Origin: an uncultured Parabacteroides sp.
Lineage (GTDB): Bacteria; Bacteroidota; Bacteroidia; Bacteroidales; Tannerellaceae
Direction: 5' to 3'
NCBI GenBank assembly: GCA_900541965.1
Contig: UQLN01000019.1
Location: forward strand, 1 to 64,000
Length of the DNA stretch: 64,000 nt
The notes below the pieces were generated by a model. That model was not told where the DNA came from and ran no database searches. It saw only the letters and a program-made list of their open reading frames with translations. Below are positions 44,155-53,214 of this stretch, in pieces. Each line of letters starts with the position of its first letter. Position 1 is the first letter of the stretch. The position numbers and the translations under genes are program-made.

Positions 44155-46497
44155 TCAGAACGGATAACCAACGGCAAAATGCCAAGCGAAATTGTCCTTG
44201 AAATTCGGGGACAGGATAGCCCAGCGGTCTCTGCCCGAACGCTGAGGATCGTACGCTTTCATACCGGTATCGAAACGAACCAGGAAGAAATCGAAGTCCA
44301 GACGAAGACCCAGTCCGTATGAAACAGCTATCTCTTTATAAAAACGGGAAAAATCAAAATTACCATTCGGGCGATCTTCATATTTATGGAATGTCCAGAC
44401 ATTGCCTGCATCGATAAACGCAGCCATTTCGAATTTCCAGAATAACTTTGTTCGATATTCCACATTCAAATCCAAACGGATATCACCAATCTGCTGGGCA
44501 AATGATTTAACTGAATCTATCGGCATACCACCCGGTCCGAGTGAACGTACAGACCAGCCTCTCACACTGTTTGCCCCACCGGAAAAATAACTACGTTCGA
44601 AAGGTAACATTTTTGAATTTCCATACGGAAATCCTACACCTATCCCAATATGGTAAGCGATATGGTTACGGCTATCCAGAACAATTCGCTTACTGAAATC
44701 CGCATCTCCTTTTATAAACTGGGAGTAATTGATACCAAAAAATTTATAACGTCCTTCTGCATCTTTTTCAGAACCTGTCATCTTAGATAATGCATACAAC
44801 AAGTTTCCGGCCATCTCAAAAGAAAAACGCATAGAATGTGTATTCCTGAGCCGGTTTTCCGGATTGTAAGAATTAAACGAATAAGTATACCCGGCACCAA
44901 CAATAAACTGGTCGGTAAAATTGTACAGTAATGTAGATTCCGGCAATGTAGACTTAAATGTAGAATCTATATTAGGCAATTGCACATAATCCACATCCAG
45001 TAATTTAAAGACATGACGTGCTTGCGAATTACTCCTATCCTGCCATATATAACTCCATCCCCCGGAAAGAATGGCACGCTGAAATTCCGGACGCGTCTGA
45101 AAACTATAACTAAGTTTTAATTCAGTTGTCGCCCTGAGCCTGCGCTTAAAATTATCTGTAACGAACGGAAATAAAAACCGGGGGAATAAAACAGAAGTCT
45201 CAGCCCCCAACTCCCAATAACTGCTCGTTTGTTTGGATAGAGCCTCAAAAGCCCCCCTGATTTTTGCAGAGAAAACTTCGGAACCTTTAAATATATTACG
45301 ATGCTGATAATTCAAACTGGAAGCAAATCCCAAATCACCGGCAGAGTTAGTTCCTTCAACATCCACCCCGAATCCTTGCAATTTAGCTGGTGATGTGAGA
45401 ATTGTACAATTCAGTTTCATCGTATCATTCTCCTCTATTTCCGAAAAACGGATATTTACATTCCTCAAAGCCCTCAATGTAGAAAATGCCGAATAAGTCT
45501 GTTCCACACTCCGGTCATTGTATAATTTTCCAGGAGTGATAAAATTACTTCTTCTCAACACATTCGGACGAATGGAATGTCCCCTTTTACCGTACAGGAT
45601 CTTTACTCCGCTTTTATTATCTACCGTATCACGCACGAAAGATGCATCTTCATCCAACGTCAGCGGGTCATAATCCGTTACTATTGCTACATCTTTGATA
45701 TAATAAGGACGGTGTAAAGTATCCACAATGGTTCCATCCTGTTGTTGAAGCCGGTAAGGCTTGAGAAGCATATAAAGATTAACGATATTACGATTAAAAG
45801 AGCTATCCGCAACATAAGACAGGTAATCCCGGTTAAATGCATAATATCCGCGTCTACGCAATAATGTCGTGATACGTTGCCGCTCTTTATCCAGCACATC
45901 CCGGTCAAACAATGCACTGTCTTTTATCAGCGAAGTATAATCATCCGAATAAGTCCGGAATGCAGATGATAACACGGAACGGCGTGGAGGCTTCATTCTG
46001 GCGATACTGTCAATTACCGGATCATCCAATGACATTCCATAATGATTAATCCGGTAAGGTTCATTCGGTACTATATTGTATCTTACGACTGCTTTCTTAT
46101 GCCTGGATGTATCAATCGAAGCAGAGACTTCTGCATTGACATAGCCTTTATTGATGCAAAAACGTTGAAGTTCGTTAACCGACTGGTCTACCAACAAAGT
46201 ATCGAGTATAACAGGAGGTTCACCTATCCTGCGAAGCTGTTTGTTTATCCATCTCTTTTCATTTTTTCCGGACCAGTCATAGACAAAAAGCTGCCATTTC
46301 ATCAAGCCGAACACTTTAAAGTTCGGTTGTTGCCGCAAATAAGGTTTTACGTCGGATGTTTTAAAGACTTTACCTTTCGTTTCTATCTCTACCTTATCCA
46401 ACAAATATTCCCCGTCGCCAACAAACTTTGTCGAACTACAGGCTGCCAGTATCCATGCAAGACTTATGGAATATAATATACGGAGGTTTCCCTTCAT
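44155..46497 (-). CDS. tamL: TamL: lipoprotein form of the TamA/BamA outer-membrane assembly protein
   Basis: 780 residues with lipoprotein signal ending ILAAC (Cys20), unlike TamA of Proteobacteria, which has no lipid anchor; TamL is the Bacteroidota form. POTRA-like domains follow (for instance SVNELQRFCINKGYVNAEVSASID and NVLRRSNFITPGKLYNDRSVEQTY), then the Omp85 barrel with YFSGGANSVRGWSVRSLGPGG (the conserved VRGW/F motif) and end GLRLDFDFFLVRFDTGMKAY ... FAVGYPF. It helps insert beta-barrel proteins into the outer membrane, usually with TamB. Divergent from the RNA methyltransferase gene; no tamB nearby. Confidence 0.9.
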   Translation of the reverse strand: MKGNLRILYSISLAWILAACSSTKFVGDGEYLLDKVEIETKGKVFKTSDVKPYLRQQPNFKVFGLMKWQLFVYDWSGKNEKRWINKQLRRIGEPPVILDTLLVDQSVNELQRFCINKGYVNAEVSASIDTSRHKKAVVRYNIVPNEPYRINHYGMSLDDPVIDSIARMKPPRRSVLSSAFRTYSDDYTSLIKDSALFDRDVLDKERQRITTLLRRRGYYAFNRDYLSYVADSSFNRNIVNLYMLLKPYRLQQQDGTIVDTLHRPYYIKDVAIVTDYDPLTLDEDASFVRDTVDNKSGVKILYGKRGHSIRPNVLRRSNFITPGKLYNDRSVEQTYSAFSTLRALRNVNIRFSEIEENDTMKLNCTILTSPAKLQGFGVDVEGTNSAGDLGFASSLNYQHRNIFKGSEVFSAKIRGAFEALSKQTSSYWELGAETSVLFPRFLFPFVTDNFKRRLRATTELKLSYSFQTRPEFQRAILSGGWSYIWQDRSNSQARHVFKLLDVDYVQLPNIDSTFKSTLPESTLLYNFTDQFIVGAGYTYSFNSYNPENRLRNTHSMRFSFEMAGNLLYALSKMTGSEKDAEGRYKFFGINYSQFIKGDADFSKRIVLDSRNHIAYHIGIGVGFPYGNSKMLPFERSYFSGGANSVRGWSVRSLGPGGMPIDSVKSFAQQIGDIRLDLNVEYRTKLFWKFEMAAFIDAGNVWTFHKYEDRPNGNFDFSRFYKEIAVSYGLGLRLDFDFFLVRFDTGMKAYDPQRSGRDRWAILSPNFKDNFAWHFAVGYPF

Positions 46498-46517
46498 TCT
46501 TCAAGCTTTTACGCACG

Positions 46518-46555
46518 CAAATGTAGTTGAAATTAAATAAATTCCTGTACATTTG
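46518..46555. promoter_or_regulatory. Overlapping divergent promoters for tamL and the RNA methyltransferase gene
   Basis: Plus strand: TTG (46527-46529), 18 bases, TACATTTG (46548-46555). Minus strand: TACATTTG (46525-46518). The plus-strand -33 box adjoins the minus-strand -7 box, so the two promoters would compete for polymerase. Confidence 0.55.
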
Positions 46556-46574
46556 TTTTGTAAAAAGAACAAAT

Positions 46575-47342
46575 ATGCTAAGTAAAGCTAAAGTAAAATA
46601 TATCCGTTCGCTTGAACTTAAAAAATACAGAAACGAAGAAAATGCCTTCGTAGCAGAAGGGAATAAATTAGTTGCCGACATGATGAACGCCTTCGAATGT
46701 GAACTTTTAGTAGCTAAACCATCATGGATGGCAACCCAAGGCGACATCCCGGCAAAGGAATTGCTTGTAGCAGAAGAAGATGATATCCGGAAAGCCAGTT
46801 TCCTGAAAAATCCCCAGGATGTATTAGCCGTATTTAAGTATCCGATATGGAAACTGGAAGACGTACATCCCGAAACATCCCTTGTCCTTGCTTTGGATGG
46901 CATACAAGATCCCGGAAATTTAGGCACAATTATCCGGTTAGCTGACTGGTTTGGCATCGAGCACATCGTTTGCAGCCAAGATACGGCAGATGTATTCGGC
47001 CCCAAAACGGTACAGGCAACAATGGGAGCTTTAGCGCATGTCAATGTGCATTATACCCAACTGGAAGAATATCTTAGAAAGCAGTCACAACAAGGTATCC
47101 CATTATTCGGGACTTTTTTGGATGGGGAAAATATGTATACCAAAGAATTATCCGGTAACGGTATTCTTATAATGGGAAATGAAGGCAACGGCATACGCCC
47201 TGAAATCGAAGCATTGATAAACGAGAAACTATATATTCCAAGTTTTCCGCCGGAAAGAGAAACCTCAGAGTCGCTTAATGTAGCCATTGCTACGGCTGTT
47301 GTCTGTGCAGAATTCCGCCGGCGGCAAGGAAATGCCGGTTAA
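46575..47342 (+). CDS. TrmH/SpoU-family RNA 2'-O-methyltransferase
   Basis: 255 residues from the ATG at 46575; the frame is open 16 codons further upstream but those codons overlap the promoter. N-terminal substrate-binding domain with SKAKVKYIRSLELKKYRNEENAFVAEGNKLV, then the SPOUT methyltransferase domain: LALDGIQDPGNLGTIIRLADWFGI (motif 1), NGILIMGNEGNGIRPEIEAL (motif 2) and IPSFPPERETSESLNVAIATAVV (motif 3), which together form the knot that binds S-adenosylmethionine. It methylates a ribose in rRNA or tRNA; the exact position is not known. Its 3' end overlaps the converging gene at 47265 by 78 bases. Confidence 0.93.
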   Translation: MLSKAKVKYIRSLELKKYRNEENAFVAEGNKLVADMMNAFECELLVAKPSWMATQGDIPAKELLVAEEDDIRKASFLKNPQDVLAVFKYPIWKLEDVHPETSLVLALDGIQDPGNLGTIIRLADWFGIEHIVCSQDTADVFGPKTVQATMGALAHVNVHYTQLEEYLRKQSQQGIPLFGTFLDGENMYTKELSGNGILIMGNEGNGIRPEIEALINEKLYIPSFPPERETSESLNVAIATAVVCAEFRRRQGNAG

Positions 47343-47651
47343 AAGAAGGAGTTGTACCGAATCACCAGTCTCTATATCCAAAGAAAAACCGTTTTGTTTT
47401 AAGACATCGGATAGTATTACGGCGCGGGACTTTCCTGTCTCCCATTGGATAGAAACAGAGATTTTTTCCAAAGATTTCATTTCTTCACCACATGCGACTG
47501 GAACAAGTATTCCATCATAAAATTCCGTACCTGCAATTTCCCCATCCAAAGGGAAAACACCTGTAAAAGCCCTCTGGTTATCCAGCTCGACATAATGCAT
47601 ACGATAAAGTTGCTGGTAATATGTATAATGTGAAGCTACCCGCCGCATCAC
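47265..47651 (-). CDS. Small protein of unknown function after DUF4296 gene
   Basis: 128 residues, coupled to the preceding gene by an ATGA overlap (47648-47651). No signal peptide. The sequence (MRRVASHYTYYQQLYRMHYV; FTGVFPLDGEIAGTEFYDGILVP; KISVSIQWETGKSRAVILSD) looks beta-rich and cytoplasmic. I do not recognise it. It is the last gene of the ileS - dksA-like - lspA - DUF4296 operon, and its 3' 78 bases overlap the converging methyltransferase gene, which may produce antisense interference between them. Confidence 0.7.
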   Translation of the reverse strand: MMRRVASHYTYYQQLYRMHYVELDNQRAFTGVFPLDGEIAGTEFYDGILVPVACGEEMKSLEKISVSIQWETGKSRAVILSDVLKQNGFSLDIETGDSVQLLLLTGISLPPAEFCTDNSRSNGYIKRL

Positions 47652-48439
47652 TCATTTTTGGTACTGTCAGGTTTAGCTATTTCATCCAATCGTCCGTAGT
47701 TATATTTCATCAGGCTCAGGCTATCCACATATACTTTATAATAAGAAGCCGAATCCGCATTATTCATAAAGATATGTCCATAAACACTTTTCACCCGCTT
47801 GGTTGGAAGACTTTTTACGATCGTTTCATAATAACCGTCCTTCGATATTTTCTTATTCACAGTTATAGTTGTATCTCCCTGGAATACACTTAAACGAACC
47901 TCCGGCTTATATTTCCATTTTTCGTTAATACCCCAGACATTCATACCAAGGACAAACGCACTACCCGAAGAATAACTGGTCTTAGGCTCCACATTAAATG
48001 CAACTCCGTTAAAAATAGCATCCGGTTCTAAAGCCAGAAACCTGCGGCGTGGCCATATATCTATTGAATCTTCTTTATCGACAGTTACATTAATTTGTAC
48101 GTCACCAAGAGCCTTCTGACGTTTGTTCAATTCGGCAAGTACACGGTCGCATACCCCCATATAAATATCCAGATTGCGGCCATACCAAACCAAAGAGGAA
48201 TCATAAACAGCTTCCGTTATCTCATGTTTTTGGAATACAGATTGGAACACAGCTTCTTTATGAGCTTCATCCGGGAATTTATCCGGATACTGATAAATCA
48301 TGGCTTCTGCCAATTGCATATCAATCAGCACGGACTGCATATCCTTCTCCGACAGAAGCCCGCCGGGAACTTTACTACAAGCAACCGCTATCATACCCAA
48401 AAATATGACAAAACCATATTTATGCAGCCAACTCCGCAT
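47648..48439 (-). CDS. DUF4296-domain lipoprotein
   Basis: 263 residues; lipoprotein signal ends IAVAC (Cys21). The DUF4296 region (about 22-110) has LLSEKDMQSVLIDMQLAEAMIYQYPD, KHEITEAVYDSSLVWYGRNLDIYMGVCDRVLAELNK; this domain is found in Bacteroidota lipoproteins next to lspA and other envelope genes, with no established function. The C-terminal half is a separate, beta-rich region (TSYSSGSAFVLGMNVWGINEKW). Located four bases downstream of lspA in the operon, so it is made together with the enzyme that would process its own lipoprotein signal. Confidence 0.85.
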   Translation of the reverse strand: MRSWLHKYGFVIFLGMIAVACSKVPGGLLSEKDMQSVLIDMQLAEAMIYQYPDKFPDEAHKEAVFQSVFQKHEITEAVYDSSLVWYGRNLDIYMGVCDRVLAELNKRQKALGDVQINVTVDKEDSIDIWPRRRFLALEPDAIFNGVAFNVEPKTSYSSGSAFVLGMNVWGINEKWKYKPEVRLSVFQGDTTITVNKKISKDGYYETIVKSLPTKRVKSVYGHIFMNNADSASYYKVYVDSLSLMKYNYGRLDEIAKPDSTKNE

Positions 48440-48443
48440 ACTA

Positions 48444-49067
48444 TTATTTTTTATTTTCTGATTTAGAAAGACTTTCCGATAAAGTGTGGCGGTAAAATAT
48501 CAGTAACAAAAATACACCCACACAAATAGCAGAATCTGCCAAATTAAAAATAGGACGGAAAAATTCGAAATCCTGTCCGCCCCAAACAGGCAACCAATCC
48601 GGTAGAGTGGTTTTAATTAAAGGGAAATAAAACATATCCACCACTTTTCCATGCAACCAGGGTGCATATCCTCCACCTTCCGGCATAAAGGTTGCTACCT
48701 GACCAAAACTATGATTAAATACGACACCATAAAAGATTGAATCTATTATATTTCCGATAGCTCCGGCAAATATCAGCGCAACACAGGCTATAAAACCAAA
48801 TTTATAATTATCTTTCACCAGTTTGTAAAGATAATAACCGATAAACCCAACAGCAATAATCCTGAAAATAGATAAGAATAATTTCCCTATCACTTCAATA
48901 CCGAACGCCATACCGGGATTCTCCGTGAAATAAATATAGAACCACGAAGTTATTTCCTTGTATTCGTGTAATTGCATATGGGTCTTCACCCATATTTTCA
49001 AAACTTGGTCAAGAAGAAGGAGCAGCATTACAATTAACACTGCTCCCCAACCTTTGGAATATTTCAT
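48444..49067 (-). CDS. lspA: Lipoprotein signal peptidase (signal peptidase II)
   Basis: 207 residues, four membrane helices. The catalytic aspartates are Asp109 in AGAIGNIIDSIFYG and Asp178 in FNLADSAICVG, the two invariant residues; the N-terminal LLLLLDQVLKIWVKTHM is also typical. A long loop between them (KVVDMFYFPLIKTTLPDWLP...) is normal for Bacteroidota. It cuts the signal peptide from lipoproteins after lipid attachment, essential in an organism so rich in lipoproteins. Directly adjacent (0-1 bases) to the dksA-like gene upstream. Confidence 0.97.
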   Translation of the reverse strand: MKYSKGWGAVLIVMLLLLLDQVLKIWVKTHMQLHEYKEITSWFYIYFTENPGMAFGIEVIGKLFLSIFRIIAVGFIGYYLYKLVKDNYKFGFIACVALIFAGAIGNIIDSIFYGVVFNHSFGQVATFMPEGGGYAPWLHGKVVDMFYFPLIKTTLPDWLPVWGGQDFEFFRPIFNLADSAICVGVFLLLIFYRHTLSESLSKSENKK

Positions 49068-49448
49068 TTACTTAGCGCCTCCTTGTTTAGCTTCAATACT
49101 CAAAGTTGCATGAGGTACCGCACGTAGTCTTTCTTTTGGAATCAGTTTACCTGTTTCACGACAGATACCATACGTTTTATTTTCAATGCGAATCAAAGCC
49201 GCCTGCAAATTTTGAATAAACTTCATCTGGCGCTGTGCCAGACGGCCTGCTTCTTCTTTTGATAAAGTAGCAGCACCTTCTTCCAAAACCTTGAATGTAG
49301 GAGATGTATCAGCCACGTCGTTACCATCCGAATTAGTTACACCGGACCTCAACAAATCATAATCCTTTTTCGCTTTTTCCAGCTTCTCTAATATTATGGC
49401 GCGAAACTCCTCGAGTTCAGCATCCGAATATCTCGTTTTCTCTGCCAT
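49068..49448 (-). CDS. DksA/TraR-family protein lacking most zinc-finger cysteines
   Basis: 126 residues: a coiled-coil N-terminal part (about 8-85) and the DksA-type C-terminal region YGICRETGKLIPKERLRAVPHATLSIEAK. In DksA four cysteines hold zinc; here only the first remains and the other three positions read Thr, Ser and Ala. Such variants occur in the family and keep the fold without metal. DksA-type proteins enter the secondary channel of RNA polymerase and modulate transcription in the stringent response. Lies between ileS and lspA in one operon, a conserved arrangement in Bacteroidota to my knowledge. Confidence 0.85.
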   Translation of the reverse strand: MAEKTRYSDAELEEFRAIILEKLEKAKKDYDLLRSGVTNSDGNDVADTSPTFKVLEEGAATLSKEEAGRLAQRQMKFIQNLQAALIRIENKTYGICRETGKLIPKERLRAVPHATLSIEAKQGGAK

Positions 49449-49465
49449 GGTTTTTTAAATTAATA

Positions 49466-49578
49466 ATAATTAATCAACAATGAAGAGTGAAGAACAAACT
49501 AATGTTAATAAGCTTCACTTGAAGGCAAATATAGTGCATTTCTTGAATTATTCACTCCTCATCATTAATTATTCATTC
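49466..49578. repeat. Imperfect inverted repeat between ileS and the dksA-like gene
   Basis: AATAATTAAT followed by TGAAGAGTGAA (49466-49490) is mirrored by TTCACTCCTCATCATTAATT (49551-49570) plus flanking ATTCATTC. The arms of about 30 bases are imperfect and enclose roughly 55 bases. No coding capacity. Possibly a degenerate short element. Confidence 0.45.
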
Positions 49579-49583
49579 TATAT

Positions 49584-52500
49584 TCATACTTTTTCAATAC
49601 GGACTGAAAGTTTAAAATCTTCAAAATCCAGTTCTGTTGCATCACTAATTGCTTCTTCTTCAATCTCAACACTTACAGCAAGCACCTGATTTGCTATGTA
49701 TGAACCGAAATCTTTGATTGCTTCATCCATTTCGTCCGAAGAAAGAACAGTTACCGCGATTTTATCCGTAATATCGTATCCGTTGCTCTTACGTAAGTTC
49801 TGGATACGGTTTACCAATTCACGTGCCAAACCTTCTTTTTTCAGTTCATCCGTTACAGTAATATCCAATGCTACTGTCAAGCGTCCCTGGTTTGCAACCA
49901 GCCAGCCCGGAATGTCTTCTGAGATGATCTCAACGTCCGCCAATTCTACAACAGCCTCTTGACCTTCAATGTTCAAAGAGAATGAACCCGCTTTTTCAAA
50001 AGCATTGATATCATCCTGACTCATAGACTGAATAGCAGCAGCAAGGCTCTTCATTATTTTTCCGTAACGCGGGCCTAATTTCTTAAAGTCCGGTTTGATT
50101 CTCTTCACCAGGATACCTGCGGAATTACCGACAAACTTCAAGTCTTTCACATTCACCTCATTCAAAATCAAAGCCTTCACAGCTTCGATACTTTCCTGCT
50201 GGTGTGCATCCAGAACCGGAACCATTATCGTCTGTAGCGGCTGACGCACCTTAATATTTACCTTACGGCGCAAAGCCAGTACCATAGAAGAGATATCCTG
50301 TGCAATCTGCATACGTTCTTCCAGGTCCTTATCGATCATATCCTCATGACAAACAGGGAAATCAGACAAGTGAACAGATTCTACATTTTCGCGTCCGGTA
50401 ACAGCAATCAAATCCAAGAACAACTGGTCTGCATAGAACGGTGCGATAGGAGCCATCAGTTTAGCTACCGTTTCCAGGCAAGTATATAAAGTCTGGTAAG
50501 CAGAAAGCTTATCGGTAGTCATACCTCCACCCCAGAAACGACGGCGGTTCAGGCGTACATACCAGTTACTCAGGTTATCATTCACAAAATCAGAGATAGC
50601 ACGTCCCGCACGAGTCGGTTCGTATGCTTCCAGATAACTGTCCACATCCTTTACCAAAGTATTCAGCAATGACAGAATCCAACGGTCGATTTCAGGACGT
50701 TCCGCCCATGCAATATCTGCTTCGGAATAATTAAATCCGTCCACATTAGCATACAGCGAGAAGAATGAATATGTATTATATAACGTACCGAAGAATTTAC
50801 GACGAACTTCCTCAATACCATCTATATCAAATTTGATATTATCCCACGGAGAAGCATTCGTAATCATATACCAACGCAATGGGTCGGAACCGTGTTGCTC
50901 TATTGTAGAGAACGGGTCAACGGCATTACCCAGACGTTTGGACATTTTATTACCATTCTTATCCAACACCAAGCCATTCGAAACAACAGCTTTATAAGCA
51001 ACACTGTCGAATACCATTGTTGCCAGTGCATGCAATGTGAAGAACCATCCACGTGTCTGGTCCACACCTTCGGCAATGAAATCAGCAGGATAAACCTCAC
51101 GGTTGTCTAAAACTTCTTTGTTTTCAAACGGATAATGTATCTGTGCATAAGGCATAGCACCTGAATCGAACCAAACATCGATAAGGTCCGTTTCACGCTT
51201 CATCGGCTTTCCGTTCTCGGATACAAGAATTATATCGTCCACATAAGGACGGTGCAAATCTATCTTTTCGTAATTTTCCTGTGTATATTCACCCGGATGG
51301 AAGCCTTTATAAGGATTGGATTCCATCAGTCCGGCTTTAACAGCCTTTTCAATTTCATTATACAATTCTTCTACGGAACCTATACACTTTTCTTCGCTAC
51401 CGTCTTCTGTACGCCAGATAGGAAGCGGAGTTCCCCAATAGCGGCTACGGCTCAGATTCCAGTCTTGCAGGTTTTCCAGCCATTTGCCGAAACGTCCCGT
51501 ACCCGTACTCTGAGGTTTCCAGTTGATTGTATTATTCAGTTCAATCATCCGTTCGCGACAAGCAGTTGTACGGATAAACCAACTATCCAACGGATAATAC
51601 AATACGGGCTTGTCCGTACGCCAGCAGTGCGGATAATTATGGACATGCTTTTCGATACGGAACACACGGTTCTGTGCTTTCAGCATCATACAGATTTCGA
51701 CATCCAGTGTTTCGTCTTTTTCGCCTTTTGTCGGATCGTAAGCATTCTTTACAAACTTACCCTGCCACGGATCATAATCGGCAGCATTCATACATGTTTG
51801 TACATACTCCGGATCCAGATCTTCCAATAAATAGAATTTACCTGTCATGTCAACCATCGGACGGCGTAATCCGTCTTTATCCACCATCATCAACGGAGGT
51901 ATACCGCTTGCTTTTGCAACCCGGTCGTCATCCGCACCGAATGTCGGAGCGATATGTACAATACCTGTACCATCTTCAACAGTTACATAATCGCCGGTGA
52001 TAACACGGAAAGCACCTTCTCCCGGATTTACCCATGGAATCAGCTGCTCGTAATGCATACCTGCCAATTCCGGACCTTTCCACTCGCCTACAACTTTAAA
52101 CGGAATCAATTTATCGCCCGGTTTATAATCGGACAAAGCCAAATCAGCCGCTTTCGGATTGAAATGAGCATTCAACAGGTCTTTTGCCAATACAACAGTC
52201 ATCGGCATACCTGTATATGAATTGTAAGTCTGGACAGCTACATAAGAGATATTCGGCCCCACACAAAGAGCGGTATTGGAAGGTAGTGTCCAAGGCGTAG
52301 TCGTCCATGCCAGGAAGAACGGTTCCCCGAACTCTGTCATTTCCGGTTTCGGATCCAATATGCGGAACTGCGCCGTACAAGTCGTATCCTTCACATCCCG
52401 GTAACAGCCCGGCTGGTTCAACTCGTGTGTACTCAATCCGGTACCAGCAGCCGGCGAATACGGCTGAATTGTATATCCCTTATACAGTAAACCTTTCTTA

Positions 52501-53006
52501 TATAATTCTTTCAGCAAATACCATAAGGTTTCAATATAGCGGTTATCATAAGTGATATACGGATTTTCCATATCCACCCAATAGCCCATTTTCTGTGTAA
52601 GGTCTTCCCATTCTTTGGTAAACTTCATCACATCCTTACGGCATGCTGCATTATATTCAGCAACGGATATCTTTTTGCCGATGTCTTCTTTCGTAATACC
52701 CAAAGCTTTTTCCACCCCCAGTTCAACCGGAAGTCCATGTGTATCCCATCCTGCTTTACGGTTCACCAGATAACCTTTCATCGTTTTGTAACGGCAGAAA
52801 ATATCCTTAATCGAACGGGCAATAACATGATGAATACCAGGCATACCATTTGCAGAAGGAGGACCTTCGTAAAACACAAACGATGGATGTCCTTTGCGGA
52901 TTTCAAGACTCTTATGGAAGATGTCGCCATCCTGCCATTTCTTCAGAACCTCTTTATTGACGTTCGACAAGTCAAATTTAGAGTATTCGGCAAATTTTTT
53001 ACTCAT
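49584..53006 (-). CDS. ileS: Isoleucyl-tRNA synthetase
   Basis: 1140 residues, the long eukaryote-like/type-2 form found in many Bacteroidota. Class I motifs: YEGPPSANGMPGIHHVIARSIKD (HIGH region, about 46-68), KAGWDTHGLPVELGVEK, editing-domain WTTTPWTLPSNTALCVGP and NPGEGAFRVITGDYVTVEDGTGIVHIAPTFGADD, DSWFIRTT, VWFDSGAMPYAQ, EGVDQTRGWFFTLHAL and NGNKMSKRLGN (KMSKS). It charges tRNA-Ile in the cytoplasm. Its own promoter lies 36-67 bases upstream. Type-2 enzymes are often less sensitive to mupirocin; whether this one is cannot be told here. Confidence 0.98.
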   Translation of the reverse strand: MSKKFAEYSKFDLSNVNKEVLKKWQDGDIFHKSLEIRKGHPSFVFYEGPPSANGMPGIHHVIARSIKDIFCRYKTMKGYLVNRKAGWDTHGLPVELGVEKALGITKEDIGKKISVAEYNAACRKDVMKFTKEWEDLTQKMGYWVDMENPYITYDNRYIETLWYLLKELYKKGLLYKGYTIQPYSPAAGTGLSTHELNQPGCYRDVKDTTCTAQFRILDPKPEMTEFGEPFFLAWTTTPWTLPSNTALCVGPNISYVAVQTYNSYTGMPMTVVLAKDLLNAHFNPKAADLALSDYKPGDKLIPFKVVGEWKGPELAGMHYEQLIPWVNPGEGAFRVITGDYVTVEDGTGIVHIAPTFGADDDRVAKASGIPPLMMVDKDGLRRPMVDMTGKFYLLEDLDPEYVQTCMNAADYDPWQGKFVKNAYDPTKGEKDETLDVEICMMLKAQNRVFRIEKHVHNYPHCWRTDKPVLYYPLDSWFIRTTACRERMIELNNTINWKPQSTGTGRFGKWLENLQDWNLSRSRYWGTPLPIWRTEDGSEEKCIGSVEELYNEIEKAVKAGLMESNPYKGFHPGEYTQENYEKIDLHRPYVDDIILVSENGKPMKRETDLIDVWFDSGAMPYAQIHYPFENKEVLDNREVYPADFIAEGVDQTRGWFFTLHALATMVFDSVAYKAVVSNGLVLDKNGNKMSKRLGNAVDPFSTIEQHGSDPLRWYMITNASPWDNIKFDIDGIEEVRRKFFGTLYNTYSFFSLYANVDGFNYSEADIAWAERPEIDRWILSLLNTLVKDVDSYLEAYEPTRAGRAISDFVNDNLSNWYVRLNRRRFWGGGMTTDKLSAYQTLYTCLETVAKLMAPIAPFYADQLFLDLIAVTGRENVESVHLSDFPVCHEDMIDKDLEERMQIAQDISSMVLALRRKVNIKVRQPLQTIMVPVLDAHQQESIEAVKALILNEVNVKDLKFVGNSAGILVKRIKPDFKKLGPRYGKIMKSLAAAIQSMSQDDINAFEKAGSFSLNIEGQEAVVELADVEIISEDIPGWLVANQGRLTVALDITVTDELKKEGLARELVNRIQNLRKSNGYDITDKIAVTVLSSDEMDEAIKDFGSYIANQVLAVSVEIEEEAISDATELDFEDFKLSVRIEKV

Positions 53007-53041
53007 ATCGCGTTATATTTATCTTTCTTCTAAAAATGATG

Positions 53042-53073
53042 CAAAGGTAGTGATTTTATTCAAAATAGACAAA
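53042..53073 (-). promoter_or_regulatory. Promoter of ileS operon
   Basis: On the minus strand: TTTG (53073-53070), 20 bases, TACCTTTG (53049-53042); ATG of ileS at 53006, leader about 30 bases, no T-box visible. Confidence 0.75.
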
Positions 53074-53084
53074 GCGGTAAAGAA

Positions 53085-53126
53085 TTGACAGTTGACAAGT
53101 GACAGTTGACAGTTGACATGTGACAG
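53085..53126 (+). repeat. Six tandem heptamers of the TTGACAG type
   Basis: TTGACAG, TTGACAA, GTGACAG, TTGACAG, TTGACAT, GTGACAG in perfect seven-base register, just upstream of the ileS promoter. Three of these units recur in the same order at 26878-26898. Confidence 0.85.
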
Positions 53127-53214
53127 TTATTTGAGTTTTCCGTTGATTAATTAACAAATTATAAAGCTCAATTGCCAATGCTTATACAAAGCTTGTCCAC
53201 TGAAAAGATTTCAA

